From: GCA-2733415 sp964276095
GTDB taxonomy: Bacteria; Bacteroidota; Bacteroidia; Flavobacteriales; Flavobacteriaceae
DNA length: 64,000 nt
Reading direction: 5' to 3'
NCBI GenBank assembly: GCA_964276095.1
Contig: CAXYDR010000001.1
Span: 1,240,001 to 1,304,000, forward strand
Position numbers and translations under genes: made by a program. Positions 16,052 to 25,728 of this stretch are shown in pieces. Numbering within the stretch: the stretch's first letter is position 1; every line of letters begins with the position of its first letter. The notes below the pieces were generated by a model that searched no databases, was not told the origin of the DNA, and saw only the letters and a list, made by a program, of their open reading frames with translations.

Positions 16052-16241
16052 AACAACACCTATAAATAACACGGGTTTTGGTGTGTAATTCGAGAAGTAG
16101 TTTTATCTTTACTTAGTCGCCAAATCTTTTAATTTGGCTTTTTTAAAACGACAAACTAAAAACAAAATATAAAAGCTCATGGCTTGTGTCGATACGAAAA
16201 TCCGCGGATTTTCTGCACCGTACTATTCATAGCTAAACGTT
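16052..16241 (+). repeat. attC 15, L1 type
   Basis: 190 bp. Cassette 15 ends GTTGTAAAGC/GCATTACAAC pair with one mismatch. Confidence 0.94.
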
Positions 16242-16252
16242 GTACACAATTT

Positions 16253-16708
16253 ATGAAAAACCTGATTTACATAATTTTATTTGTTTTTTCAGTTCAAACG
16301 AATGCGCAAAAATCATCCGAAAAAAAGAAATTTCGAATTGAATTACTGACTTATGAAAAAACTAGTAACGATACAATAAGTATTTCTATAATTGAAGTAT
16401 ACTCTGGTGGAAAAAGAATCGAAACCAGTATTTCAGGTTTTGACGGAATCAGTATTTTCTATATTAATTCAGAAGAAGTCGTTGACCATAAAATTAACTT
16501 AAAGATATATGGCCCAAAATGCAGCATTTTTGAAAAGGAATATAACCTGACCGATGATTTAAACACTAAAATTAACCTTGAATATGGAGATACGGAATAT
16601 ACTCATCATAATCAAAGGTTCAAAATGCATAAAAAGCTAAATATAGAGCTGAAGTATTCGGAAGTGGAATGCGAATATGAAAAGCCGACAATAATCATTA
16701 AAAATTGA
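16253..16708 (+). CDS. Cassette 16 secreted protein of unknown function
   Basis: 151 residues from ATG 16253. An in-frame ATG at 16184 lies inside the attC and would place a non-signal sequence ahead of a clear signal peptide (MKNLIYIILFVFSVQTNAQ), so it is rejected. The mature part begins KSSEKKKFRIELL and looks like an immunoglobulin-like strand array (ISIIEVYSGGKRIETSISGFDG...VDHKINLKIYGPKC), similar in feel to CarboxypepD-regulatory repeats. Sole gene of its cassette. Confidence 0.72.
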   Translation: MKNLIYIILFVFSVQTNAQKSSEKKKFRIELLTYEKTSNDTISISIIEVYSGGKRIETSISGFDGISIFYINSEEVVDHKINLKIYGPKCSIFEKEYNLTDDLNTKINLEYGDTEYTHHNQRFKMHKKLNIELKYSEVECEYEKPTIIIKN

Positions 16709-16730
16709 AAAAGGGTTAAAAACTGTGCAC

Positions 16731-16919
16731 AACAACACCTATAAATAATACGGGGTTCAGGCTGTATTTCCAATGGTTTGTGTATATTTATACAGTCGTC
16801 AAAACTTTAATATTTGAGTTTTAAAGCGACAAAAATTAAAACAAATTTAAAGGCTTTGTCTTGTGCCGATACGAAAATCCGCGGATTTTCTGCCCCCGTC
16901 CTATTCATAGCTAAACGTT
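16731..16919 (+). repeat. attC 16, L3 type
   Basis: 189 bp. Cassette 16 ends GTTGTACAC/GTGCACAAC pair with one mismatch. The right arm has an extra C (CCCCCGT). Confidence 0.93.
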
Positions 16920-17201
16920 AGGGAGCATAGACAGTTTGCAAAACAAGCTCAGTTTCCAAACCAAACTTCACTCCTATTTTCAAAAGCAAAACTTGATTTT
17001 TAAGTCATAGAATTTAAGCAGAATCTTAGCTAGATAATCAGACCACAAAACTGGCCGGAGCAATACGCAAAACATAATTAATGAACTGGTTGGAAAGCTT
17101 TTAAAAGATTCTCAACTAGGCGGAATCGTTATGCGACAAGCAAACTCGCCAAGCGGAGTATTTCCTGATAATCAGTGTGTAATGAAAGTACGCTCCCTAA
17201 C
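16918..17201 (+). other. Non-coding cassette 17 carrying N3 structured element, copy 2
   Basis: No ORF. Its last about 90 bp match N3 copy 1 (CGGAATCGTTATG, CAAACTCGC, GAGTATTTCCTGATAATCAG). AGAATCTT (17020-17027) pairs with AAGATTCT (17105-17112), replacing the AGACTTTTA/TAAAAGTCT stem of copy 1 by compensatory changes. Confidence 0.72.
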
Positions 17202-17387
17202 AGCACCTATAAATAATACGGGTTATGGTGTTTAATCCAAAGGTTTGCGTATATTTAAACTTTCGCCAAACCTTTCAATTTGGCCTTTATGAAATAACAA
17301 AAATAAACACAAAACCGAAAAGCTTTGGCTTGTGACGATACGAAAATCCGCGGATTTTCTGCACCGTACTATTCATAGCTAAACGTT
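17199..17387 (+). repeat. attC 17, L2 variant
   Basis: 189 bp. Cassette 17 starts GTTAGGGAGC and ends GCTCCCTAAC, the same ends as cassettes 11 and 18. Confidence 0.95.
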
Positions 17388-17400
17388 AGGGAGCATTAAA

Positions 17401-17577
17401 ATGAGACGAATTGGATTAATATTAATTGGTATTTCAATAATTATAGTTGGTTTACTTTGGTTTGCTATTTTAGCCTCTTCACATAATATTCCTATGAGTT
17501 CTCGTATGGGACCTGGTTATTTACTTATTTTACTAATAGTTTGTTTTATCGTATTAATAATTAAAAGAAAAAAATAA
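17401..17577 (+). CDS. Cassette 18 small two-helix membrane protein (duplicate of cassette 11)
   Basis: 58 residues, indistinguishable by eye from the product of 11978-12154. The identity covers the whole cassette and its attC (about 640 bp), showing a recent duplication. Two transmembrane helices; the C-terminus is KRKK. Confidence 0.75.
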   Translation: MRRIGLILIGISIIIVGLLWFAILASSHNIPMSSRMGPGYLLILLIVCFIVLIIKRKK

Positions 17578-17854
17578 TTTTAACAGCTAATATTTACCCA
17601 AACTAATCCTTAGCTTGATTCGTAGACTTTTAGCCAGATTACAGAATCGTAATGAATAATCAGACTACAAATCTGTTCGGAATAATCACGTCAACTGAAA
17701 TCCTGAGCACCTATACTTCGAATTCAAAGCAGAAAGGAATAATAACGAAGCTTTTAAAAGTCTAGCTACTCCGCGGAATCGTTATGGGATAAGCAAACTC
17801 GCTAAACCGAGTATTTCCTGATAATCAGTGTGTAATGAAAGTACGCTCCCTAAC
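17578..17854 (+). other. N3 structured element, copy 3
   Basis: Same sequence as N3 copy 1 downstream of the 58-residue ORF, with the long stem AGACTTTTA/TAAAAGTCT and the CTGATAATCAG hairpin. Confidence 0.72.
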
Positions 17855-18040
17855 AGCACCTATAAATAATACGGGTTTTGGTGTTTAATCCAAAGGTTTG
17901 CGTATATTTAAACTTTCGCCAAATCTTTTAATTTGGCATTTATGAAATAACAAAAATAAACACAAAACCGAAAAGCTTTGGCTTGTGACGATACGAAAAT
18001 CCGCGGATTTTCTGCCCCGTACTATTCATAGCTAAACGTT
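17852..18040 (+). repeat. attC 18, L1 variant
   Basis: 189 bp, identical by eye to attC 11, as part of the duplicated cassette. Confidence 0.95.
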
Positions 18041-18059
18041 AGCACCAATAAAAAACAAA

Positions 18060-18821
18060 ATGAACGAAGAACTAGAACAGCAGTTAAATTTATCAAGTAG
18101 AAAAAGAAGAATAGTCGCATTTATGATTGATCATTTTGTGATGACATTCCTAATGATTTCAATTGTGTTTTTAGCACTCGGTCCAAATTTTATGGACGAA
18201 AATAATATGAGTAAAATGACAACTACTATGCTAGCTGTTATGCTTCCAGGATTTCTTCTGTATTTTGCTAAAGATTCAATTAAAGGAATTAGTGTTGGTA
18301 AGTGGGTTATGGGGATTATGGTACGAGATGCCAACAATACTAATGAAGTACCTTCTTTTGGCAAATTATTTATTCGAAATTTGTTTATCGTGATTTGGCC
18401 TGTTGAATTTATCGTTCTTGCTTCAAGCAAAGAAAAGAAAAGGCTTGGTGACAAAATCGCAAAAACCATAGTTGTTAAGAATCCAAATAAACCGACTAAA
18501 CTTCCACGGATTCTGGGATTAGCAGGAGTTGTAATTGCTTTTTTTACATTCACATTTTTATTTACTGGTTCAGCAATGAAAAGTTCAGATGCATATAAAG
18601 TAGCAATAATGGAAATTGAACAAAATAAGGAAATAGTAACAGAAACTGGTGGAATAAAAGGTTACGGTATGATGCCGACAGGAAACATAAGTATATCTAA
18701 CGGTATTGGTCAAGCTCAATTGGGAATAACAGTTATCGGAAATGAAAAAGAGATAGATATTAATGTTTATTTGACTAAAGAAACTAATGGAGAATGGACA
18801 CTTATAGAAATGAATAAATAA
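18060..18821 (+). CDS. Cassette 19 RDD-domain membrane protein with Coa1-like tail
   Basis: 253 residues. Residues 1-145 form an RDD domain: RRIVAFMIDHF supplies the R...D signature, and KGISVGKWVMGIMVRD and GDKIAKTIVV are typical. After a third hydrophobic segment (about 150-170) comes a roughly 75-residue domain, SSDAYKVAIMEIEQNKEIV...QAQLGITVIGNEKEIDINVYLTK...W. It resembles Coa1/Tim21-like domains appended to membrane anchors. It is probably an inner-membrane protein; substrate or partner unknown. Confidence 0.8.
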   Translation: MNEELEQQLNLSSRKRRIVAFMIDHFVMTFLMISIVFLALGPNFMDENNMSKMTTTMLAVMLPGFLLYFAKDSIKGISVGKWVMGIMVRDANNTNEVPSFGKLFIRNLFIVIWPVEFIVLASSKEKKRLGDKIAKTIVVKNPNKPTKLPRILGLAGVVIAFFTFTFLFTGSAMKSSDAYKVAIMEIEQNKEIVTETGGIKGYGMMPTGNISISNGIGQAQLGITVIGNEKEIDINVYLTKETNGEWTLIEMNK

Positions 18822-18833
18822 AAAACAGGTGCT

Positions 18834-19023
18834 AACAAAACCTATAAATAATACGGGTTTTGGCGCATAATCCGAAGGTTTGTGTATATTTACTTTTTCG
18901 CCAAACCTTTCAATTTGGCATTTATAAAAACAACAAACTAAAAACAAAACCGAGAAGCTTATGGCTCGTGACGATACGAAAATCCGCGGATTTTCTGCAC
19001 CGTACAATTCATAGCTAAACGTT
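18834..19023 (+). repeat. attC 19, L2 type
   Basis: 190 bp. Cassette 19 ends GTTAGCACC/GGTGCTAAC pair. Confidence 0.95.
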
Positions 19024-19064
19024 GTGCTTAATCAAACAAGACCATTTTATAAAACTATAAGTCA

Positions 19065-19598
19065 ATGAATATAAAAATCTGTTTAATATTAGGAATATTA
19101 TTTATTTCTTGCGGAGCAAATAAAAATTTAAAACAAAAAGAATATAAGAATAGTGTAAAATCAATACCTGGAAAACTCACCAATTTAGAGTACAATGAGT
19201 TAAAAACGAATATTGAAAAAGAATTTAAAATTACTATTCCTAAAGGAAAATCAATACTCATCAATTATAATCAAAAAGCAACAAATTGCAGTTATGAAAA
19301 CTATGGTAATTATACTAATTCAACAATTACCGATAATAAGATTCGAATTTCTAAGAGAATGAGTTTCAATTATAATGCTATCGACTTTTTTGTTTATACA
19401 GAGGATAGTTTTAACAAAGAGATATACTCCCAGAAAAAACAATACAGATTGGATTCAGGTTTCTTTTATAATAACATTTTTACGCTTCATGAAAATTGTT
19501 CTGGCTTCTTGATCATTAAACCAAACGGTGACTTTTTAAAATACTATGGAACCGATTACTATACTCAGGTAAGTGAGTTTTTGGAAAAGAAAAACTAA
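19065..19598 (+). CDS. Cassette 20 lipoprotein of unknown function
   Basis: 177 residues. A short signal peptide ends LFISC (lipobox Cys near residue 17). The body has ITIPKGKSILINYNQKATNC, C-containing loops, and LHENCSGFLIIKPNGDFLKYYGTDYY near the C-terminus. The FLIIKPNG segment could be thioredoxin-like (compare FVIIDPNG strands), but no CxxC motif is visible. Sole gene of its cassette, stopping 4 bp before the attC. Confidence 0.72.
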   Translation: MNIKICLILGILFISCGANKNLKQKEYKNSVKSIPGKLTNLEYNELKTNIEKEFKITIPKGKSILINYNQKATNCSYENYGNYTNSTITDNKIRISKRMSFNYNAIDFFVYTEDSFNKEIYSQKKQYRLDSGFFYNNIFTLHENCSGFLIIKPNGDFLKYYGTDYYTQVSEFLEKKN

Positions 19599-19602
19599 GC
19601 AC

Positions 19603-19791
19603 AACAAAACCTATAAATAATACGGGGTTCGGGCTGTAATTCTGAAGGTTTGTGTATATTTACTTGGTCGCCAAAACTTTTAATATTTGAGTTTTAAACC
19701 GACAAAAATTAAACCAAATTTAAAGGCTTTGTCTTGTGTCGACACGAAAATCTGTGGATTTTCTGCCCCGCACTATTCATAGCTAAACGTT
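19603..19791 (+). repeat. attC 20, L3 type
   Basis: 189 bp. Cassette 20 ends GTTGTGCTTA/TAAGCACAAC pair. The core palindrome is AAAATCTGTGGATTTT with two changes. Confidence 0.94.
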
Positions 19792-19815
19792 GTAATGCAT
19801 TCAAAAAAATAATAA

Positions 19816-20463
19816 GTGTTTAAAAAATCACTAAAATATTTAATAATAATTTTTGTCAACTTAATTTTATTGACAATTTTTCTCACAATTTGGACAGATG
19901 AATTGGAATTACAATTTAACGATTTAGTAAGACCTATCGAGTTTTTAAAACTGATTGGGATCACTATTCTCGGACTCGCTATATTGGGAAATGTATCTTC
20001 AGTCTTTCGAAAGCTTAAAATTAACTCTGTAAAAAGAAAAATCAGAATTTCTACAATACTTATTTTATTGATTAGCTCATACTTTTACGTAGATTACTCA
20101 ATGAAGATTTATACAAATAGATTTACAAACGGAGAAGTGAGAAACGGAATTATGAAAAAAATAAGTCCAGTCGAGAATGGACTTGGAATGGGAACAAAAG
20201 GAGAAAATTTGACCGAAAAAGAATATTCAGAAATAACAAAAATCAGTTGGTTTCAAAAAGCACCTAAAAATGCAGAGAATATTTCTTATGAATATGATTA
20301 CGAAGCATTTTTGCCCGATTATTCTTTTTCTTTAAGTTACGATTTACCAAAAGAAACTAAAGTAGACATCTTGAATTACGTAAATGATTCTTTTTCTAAA
20401 AAGCGAAGTTTTGAGATTATTGAAAATAAAATAAGAGTCACATATCATGAATTACGAATGTAA
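19816..20463 (+). CDS. Cassette 21 membrane protein of unknown function
   Basis: 215 residues from GTG 19816. Three transmembrane helices are visible (about 8-27, 43-62 and 75-93), followed by a C-terminal domain of about 115 residues (ISPVENGLGMGTKGENLTEKEY...FSLSYDLPKETKVDILNYVN). The domain probably faces the periplasm. No family recognised. Confidence 0.7.
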   Translation: MFKKSLKYLIIIFVNLILLTIFLTIWTDELELQFNDLVRPIEFLKLIGITILGLAILGNVSSVFRKLKINSVKRKIRISTILILLISSYFYVDYSMKIYTNRFTNGEVRNGIMKKISPVENGLGMGTKGENLTEKEYSEITKISWFQKAPKNAENISYEYDYEAFLPDYSFSLSYDLPKETKVDILNYVNDSFSKKRSFEIIENKIRVTYHELRM

Positions 20464-20500
20464 GTGAACTAATCAATAGAAAATATAAAAAACGCATAAC

Positions 20501-20689
20501 AACAACACCTATAAATAATACGGGTTTTGGTGTGTAAAATCTAAAGTTTGGGTATATTTACAAGTATCGCCAAATCTTTTAATTTGGCTTTTTAAAACGA
20601 CAAAATAAAAACAAAACAAAAAGCTTATGGCTTGTGACGACACGAAAATCCGCGGATTTTCTGCCACGTACTATTCATAGCTAAACGTT
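20501..20689 (+). repeat. attC 21, L1 type
   Basis: 189 bp with one extra AAC triplet before the left arm. Cassette 21 ends GTTGTAATGC/GCATAACAAC pair with one mismatch. Confidence 0.93.
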
Positions 20690-20994
20690 GGCAACAATAG
20701 TCTTTTATCAATAAAATGTTTATCAACTCGGAATCGAACTCCTACTCTTTTGGGTTTGTCTATAAAGCAAAAGAAAGTTAAAACCTTTCATTTAAAAATT
20801 GTTGGAATTGCCCGTTTTTCAACTAATTGACTTGTTTGGTTTTTAAGTGTTAAAAAACAACTAATTCCAAATCAAATAAAGTCGTTCAGACCTTTAGCTT
20901 GGTCACATTTACAAAAGTCAATCTCATGAGCGTACAATTTCTAAACGCTAAATTTAAAAAGCAAACGCTTGCCATTTTGAAAACTGTTGCCAAC
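20688..20994 (+). other. Non-coding cassette, family N1 copy 2
   Basis: Nearly identical to copy 1 over about 305 bp (ATAAAATGTTTATCAACTCG; CATGAGCGTACAATTTC). No ORF conserved among copies. Confidence 0.75.
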
Positions 20995-21112
20995 AACATA
21001 TAAAACGCATGCTTTTTTCAGGTTATAAATCCCAAAGTAAGTGTATATTTACTATGTGATTGTCCTCCGGACAATCAGCCGTGCTTGCAGCACGACACTT
21101 TATATAAACGTT
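20992..21112 (+). repeat. attC 22, S type
   Basis: 121 bp; stem GATTGTCC-TCC-GGACAATC, and CGTGC-TTGCA-GCACG. Confidence 0.93.
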
Positions 21113-21547
21113 AACGGCAATTGTCTTTCTCTTATTAAATTTTCGGTATAGTAGTGTTTGTAGTTCCACAAAAATTACGCAGTCTTCACTTATTTTAGTC
21201 AGTTATAATTCCTCTTTTAAAAATTGCTTTTTAGGTCGGTATTTACAAAAAGGCGAGTGAATCCAATTCGTTAATTGAATTTTATAACAACAAAAAGTTG
21301 GTCGTTTGAGCGCCCAATCAACGGTTAGTCTCAGGAAGTGTGTTTATAACGCTATTTTGCTCGGATGGTTGCCTTTAATCTTAAGTTAAACCAGTTAACA
21401 CCAGATGCTGTTTAATTGCTATTTAATTGTGTAAAAACGAGTAACTTTTAAGTACTTCTGCCCTCCACTCTTCTCTGCTAAAAAGCAATTTTAAAAAAGT
21501 AACTTTTGTATCTGCCAAAGTTTGGGATTTTGAAAACTGCCGCTAAC
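21111..21547 (+). other. Non-coding cassette, family N2 copy 2
   Basis: Diverged homologue of 11363-11783. Ends GTTAACGGC/GCCGCTAAC pair with one mismatch. Shared blocks include CAGTTAACAC and CTCTGCTAAAAAGCAAT; no reading frame is preserved between copies. Confidence 0.7.
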
Positions 21548-21729
21548 AAAATGTATAATTCATTGCTGGTAAGTAATCCAACAAAAGGAGTTTTGTGTTT
21601 ATGAAATCGCCAATTTTAAATTGTAGTTTTTAATCGACCAAAAAGCTCAAAACAAAAATCCAAATATTGGCTTTTGTTTATCGAAATATCTGTACTTTTA
21701 TCTACGCAACAAATCATACATTAAACGTT
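21545..21729 (+). repeat. attC 23, M type
   Basis: 185 bp, the second M-type site. Left arm AATGTATAATTCATTGC and right arm GCAACAAATCATACATTAAACGTT. A 67-codon frame across it is a chance reading. Confidence 0.86.
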
Positions 21730-22033
21730 GGCAACAATAGTCTTTTATCAGTAAAATGTTTATCGTTTCGGAATCGAACTCCTAATCTTTTGGGCTTGTC
21801 TATAAAGCAAAAGAAAGTTAAAACCTCTCATTTAAAAATTGTTGGAATTGTCTATAATTTCACTCATTGACTTGTTTGGTTTTTAAGTGTAAAAAACAAC
21901 TAATTTCTAATCAAATAAAGTCGTTCAGACCTTTAGCCTTGTCACATTTACAAAAGTCAATCTCATGAGCGTACAATTTCTAAACGCTAAATTTTAAAAG
22001 CCAACGCTTGCCATTTTGAAAACTGTTGCCAAC
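21728..22033 (+). other. Non-coding cassette, family N1 copy 3
   Basis: About 305 bp, with scattered differences from copies 1 and 2 (for example TTTATCGTTTCGGAATCG). Ends GTTGGCAAC/GTTGCCAAC pair. Confidence 0.75.
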
Positions 22034-22150
22034 AACATATAAAACGCATGCTTTTTCAGGTTATAAATCCCAAAGTAAGTGTATATTTACTATGTGATTG
22101 TCCTGCGGACAATCAGCCGTGCTAAAAGCACGACACTTTATATAAACGTT
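22031..22150 (+). repeat. attC 24, S type
   Basis: 120 bp; second hairpin is CGTGC-TAAAA-GCACG. Confidence 0.93.
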
Positions 22151-22160
22151 GTAAATAATT

Positions 22161-23201
22161 ATGAGAAAAATAATATTACTTTTATTAAGCCTTCTAATTT
22201 TTGGTTTTAAATCTGAAATAAAACAAGAGGAAGCCAATTTAACCGATTTAACTATCATTCTTCATACCAACGAAGAAATTGATGAAGTAATGATAACAGA
22301 TATAGGACAACAAAGAGAGAGACATATTTTAGCCTTTAATGACACAATCAGAGTGAATTTTAAAGACAGTATAAATGATTTATACAATATTTGGTTTTTA
22401 AAAAATGGAGAAAAAGTATCAAGTCCAATTTCTTCCAGTCAACTATGGCTAAATGGAAAAAATATAATCATTAAAGGAAGTATTGACAAAAAACTTATTG
22501 TTGACACCATTATTGGTTCTGACTTGTATTATAATTCAAAAAGAACCCAGATTGAATTACGAAACTTATTCAAAATGAAATCAGACGGTTCAAAAATAGA
22601 TGATTTTCTATTAAAAAAAGTTAAGGAAAACATTGAAAACCCATTCTCATTGGTTTTAGCAAACAGTTATAGTATAAGAAACCAAAACAACAAGATTAAA
22701 CTTAAACAATTACAGGAGCTAATTGAATCGCAAAATGTACTGATTAAAAATCATAGTTTTTTTGAAGTCCACAGTCAGCTTGAGAAAAAATTGGAAATTA
22801 AAAAATTGAATGTAGAAAATTATAAGTTTTATAATTTTAAAAATGAAATCGTCAAATTGGATTTGAAAAAAAACAAAAAATATCTTTTGGATTTTTGGTT
22901 TGTTAGTTGCCCTCCCTGTATTAGAGACCATAAAGTAATATCTAAAAAACTAAATTTATTAAAAGAACAGAACATTGAACTGATTGGAATATCAACTGAC
23001 AATGAACATTCAAAGTGGAAGAGCTACCTAAAATCTAACGATTACAATTGGTCAAACTTCAGGGTAATAAGTTCATCAAAAACCATAACTGAAGATTTTG
23101 GAATTTCAGCATTTCCGACATATGTACTAATCGAAAATGATGGAGAAATTAAAGTTTCATCTAACTCTATTGAGGATATTGAAAATTATATAACTAAATA
23201 A
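22161..23201 (+). CDS. Cassette 25 TlpA-like thioredoxin-fold protein
   Basis: 346 residues with a signal peptide or anchor (MRKIILLLLSLLIFGFKS). The N-terminal 200 residues resemble the DUF4369-like region found ahead of Bacteroidota TlpA proteins. Residues about 225-346 are a thioredoxin fold: YLLDFWFVSCPPCIRDHK with C250 and C253, LIGISTDN, and the cis-Pro loop in FGISAFPTYVLIENDG. It should reduce or isomerise disulfides in the periplasm. Sole gene of its cassette, preceded by an N1 non-coding cassette. Confidence 0.86.
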   Translation: MRKIILLLLSLLIFGFKSEIKQEEANLTDLTIILHTNEEIDEVMITDIGQQRERHILAFNDTIRVNFKDSINDLYNIWFLKNGEKVSSPISSSQLWLNGKNIIIKGSIDKKLIVDTIIGSDLYYNSKRTQIELRNLFKMKSDGSKIDDFLLKKVKENIENPFSLVLANSYSIRNQNNKIKLKQLQELIESQNVLIKNHSFFEVHSQLEKKLEIKKLNVENYKFYNFKNEIVKLDLKKNKKYLLDFWFVSCPPCIRDHKVISKKLNLLKEQNIELIGISTDNEHSKWKSYLKSNDYNWSNFRVISSSKTITEDFGISAFPTYVLIENDGEIKVSSNSIEDIENYITK

Positions 23202-23212
23202 AAACTATTTAC

Positions 23213-23401
23213 AACAACACCTATAAATAATACGGGTTTTGGGGCTTAATCTAAAGGTTTGTGTATATTTACAATTAACGCCAAATCTTTTAATTTGGCT
23301 TTTTTAAAACGACAAACTAAAAACAAAACAAAAAGCTTATGGCTTGTGACGACACGAAAATCCGCGGATTTTCTGCCCCGCACTATTCATAGCTAAACGT
23401 T
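23213..23401 (+). repeat. attC 25, L1 type
   Basis: 189 bp. Cassette 25 ends GTTGTAAATA/TATTTACAAC pair perfectly. Confidence 0.95.
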
Positions 23402-23512
23402 ATGGTTTATTAAAACTCAAGTATTGAAAAAAAACTTCAAATAATTGGGTAACAAAAACCACTTTTAAGGAACTATTGATTGTGTAACTAACTTTAAAGC
23501 AAAAACGTTTAA

Positions 23513-25066
23513 ATGAAGAATAAATTTAAAAGCTACCTCAAACTAGGAATTCTACTCTTTTGTATTTCTTTTTTACTTACCAACTGTGAAAAAGACCTAA
23601 ATGAAGAAGTTCCGGCTCCACAAAGCTTAAAATCTAAGCTAAAAATTGAAACACTTAACTCTAAACAAGTAAATTCAAACTCTAAAGTCGCAAAAAAACT
23701 TCAAAACCTATTTACTAAAAGTAAAGAAAGTGTTAATTCAGGTTCAGCAAGGGAAATCTATAATGAAGAATACGGTTTTACTGTAAATACAGATATTGTT
23801 AAATATATTCAAGATTTTGAAAATAATAGTCATTCGTATACTTTTCAAATAATTAGGGAGAATAATGATATAAACACTCTAGAAAACCTTGTGCTATCTT
23901 CAGTTAATCAAACTGAATATACTGCACAATTGATTCGCTATCATTTAACTAATGAGCAACTTCATGAAATATATGAAAACAATCATGTATCCACATATTA
24001 TAGCGCGGAAATAGAACAACTTAATGGTGACTTTTCACAATACTTAAGGATTTCTAATTGCACTACTTCAATGGAAACATATCATATACCTCCTAATTCC
24101 AATGATCAATGGCCATGGAACGAAAACACTACTTGTTATCATGCTGAACCAGGAGATGACCCATGTACTCTTTTAATTGTCTTAAGCCAAAGTTGTACTT
24201 CTGGAGGAGCATCAACTGGACCTGGCACTACAGGAACACCAACAGATAGCTCTGGTATAACAACTGGAAACCCTGGTAGTTCGACAACTAATACTGGAAC
24301 TACAAGTTCAAGTAATACAAATACTACTAGTGGTAATGATACCACTGATGGATTTGATGAAAACGGAGAAGTCATTATAAATACAACTCCCGTGATAGTA
24401 CTAGGTCTAGTCCAAACACCACAGGAATATGTGCAAGAAATTTTAAACACTATTAAAACAAAAGCAGAACAAGCTTGGTCTGCTAGTCAACTTACTATAA
24501 ACAGTCTTGATTATCCTACAGAACATGGTTTTATTATCTATAAAGAAAATGGTGTTATTAAAACATCTGATTTATACACAAGTGGATTGCAATTTGAAAT
24601 TAAATGGCCAGATATTAAAAATACGATTAATCAATTACCTGCAGGAGTAGAAGTTATAGGATATTTTCACACACATCCAACTCCTGTAGAAAACATAAAT
24701 GGCTATATGGCTTTAGAAGCAGCTCCTTCTCATATAGATATGGCATCTTTATTGAGTGATACTGTGCTAAAACAAATATCTTATGCAGGTCAAATGGAAA
24801 TTATATATACCGAATCTAAAACGTACGTTGTACATGTAACTAATCAAACGCAGGCAAACAATTGGCTACAAAATAATAACTTGAAGACAAAAAGGAAAAT
24901 CAAAAAGAAGTATTTAGAAATATTTAATAATTTACAAGGTGACCCAACCTACATGAATACTGTAGATGCTTTACAACAATCTGTATTGGAAGTAATTGGA
25001 AACAATCAGAACGGCATATTGTTTTATGAGACAACAACTAGTAATAATGTACAATTAGTAAACTAA
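23513..25066 (+). CDS. Cassette 26 lipoprotein with C-terminal JAMM/DUF4329-like domain
   Basis: 517 residues. The signal peptide ends LLTNC, with the lipobox Cys near residue 25. Residues about 60-220 form an unassigned domain with several Cys. A Ser/Thr/Gly linker follows (about 225-285). The C-terminal part, from TEHGFIIYKENGVIK, contains Y-F-H386-T-H388-P and S406-H-I-D409, the H-x-H...S-x-x-D pattern of JAB/MPN metalloenzymes and DUF4329. Such domains cleave isopeptide or peptide bonds, or serve as polymorphic-toxin effectors. It is likely surface or periplasmic. A 142-residue exported protein follows after 6 bp and may be a partner or immunity factor. Confidence 0.78.
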   Translation: MKNKFKSYLKLGILLFCISFLLTNCEKDLNEEVPAPQSLKSKLKIETLNSKQVNSNSKVAKKLQNLFTKSKESVNSGSAREIYNEEYGFTVNTDIVKYIQDFENNSHSYTFQIIRENNDINTLENLVLSSVNQTEYTAQLIRYHLTNEQLHEIYENNHVSTYYSAEIEQLNGDFSQYLRISNCTTSMETYHIPPNSNDQWPWNENTTCYHAEPGDDPCTLLIVLSQSCTSGGASTGPGTTGTPTDSSGITTGNPGSSTTNTGTTSSSNTNTTSGNDTTDGFDENGEVIINTTPVIVLGLVQTPQEYVQEILNTIKTKAEQAWSASQLTINSLDYPTEHGFIIYKENGVIKTSDLYTSGLQFEIKWPDIKNTINQLPAGVEVIGYFHTHPTPVENINGYMALEAAPSHIDMASLLSDTVLKQISYAGQMEIIYTESKTYVVHVTNQTQANNWLQNNNLKTKRKIKKKYLEIFNNLQGDPTYMNTVDALQQSVLEVIGNNQNGILFYETTTSNNVQLVN

Positions 25067-25072
25067 AATATC

Positions 25073-25501
25073 ATGAAAAAATTAATAATAATTATAGCTA
25101 TTTTATTTGCAAATGTAATAGTAGCGCAAAATGCAAGTTTAACCACTACTCAAAAAAATGAACTTATAAATTATGATTATAGTAGTTATGTAGGTGATCA
25201 AAAAACAATTGGCGAATTCCTTACAAATATACCTTATGTAAATGCTACTAATAGTTTAGATTATATGTTTTCAAGAGGAGAGACTATTTTCTTAAATGGG
25301 TTAGAGATTTATTTTGATTGCAATGGTGAAGAGTTTTATATCACACTTTTCGCTCATGATTTACAGCATGTACCTAACCAAAAATATGACTCTAACACAC
25401 CATGGGATTTGAATGATTTAAAATTAGAAAAAATAGATTATTTAACAATCTATGATGCTACAAGCAGCGAGTTTAGAGGAATCGTTAGACATGTGGAATA
25501 A
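25073..25501 (+). CDS. Cassette 26 second gene, exported partner protein
   Basis: 142 residues with a signal peptide (MKKLIIIIAILFANVIVAQ). The mature part is acidic (LEKIDYLTIYDATSSEF) and of unknown family. It starts 6 bp after the JAMM-like lipoprotein stop, so the two are translated together, and both are exported. An immunity or chaperone role is possible only by analogy to effector-immunity pairs. Confidence 0.7.
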   Translation: MKKLIIIIAILFANVIVAQNASLTTTQKNELINYDYSSYVGDQKTIGEFLTNIPYVNATNSLDYMFSRGETIFLNGLEIYFDCNGEEFYITLFAHDLQHVPNQKYDSNTPWDLNDLKLEKIDYLTIYDATSSEFRGIVRHVE

Positions 25502-25512
25502 AAACAAACCAT

Positions 25513-25703
25513 AACAAAACCTATAAAATAATACGGGCTTTAGTAAATTACGCTAAAGTCTGTACTTGTTTAATATTTCGCCAAATCTTTTAATTTGGCT
25601 TTTATAAAACGACAAAATTAAAAACAAAACTTAAAAGCTTATGGCTTGTTACGACACGAAAACCCGCGGATTTTCTGCCCCGTACTATTCATAGCTAAAC
25701 GTT
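25513..25703 (+). repeat. attC 26, L1 variant
   Basis: 191 bp with CTATAAAATAATACGGGC and an altered left inner arm (TTTAGTAAATTACGCTAAAG). Cassette 26 ends GTTATGGTTT/AAACCATAAC pair. Confidence 0.93.
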
Positions 25704-25728
25704 ACCCAACATTGAAAACAAATCTAAA

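Noticed and set aside
18585..19007. Minus-strand reading frames crossing attC sites (similar frames at 29924, 31616, 22061, 43241)
   Set aside because: They share a stretch read from the attC itself (for example ENPRIFVSSRA) and continue antisense into cargo genes; they are repeat readings.
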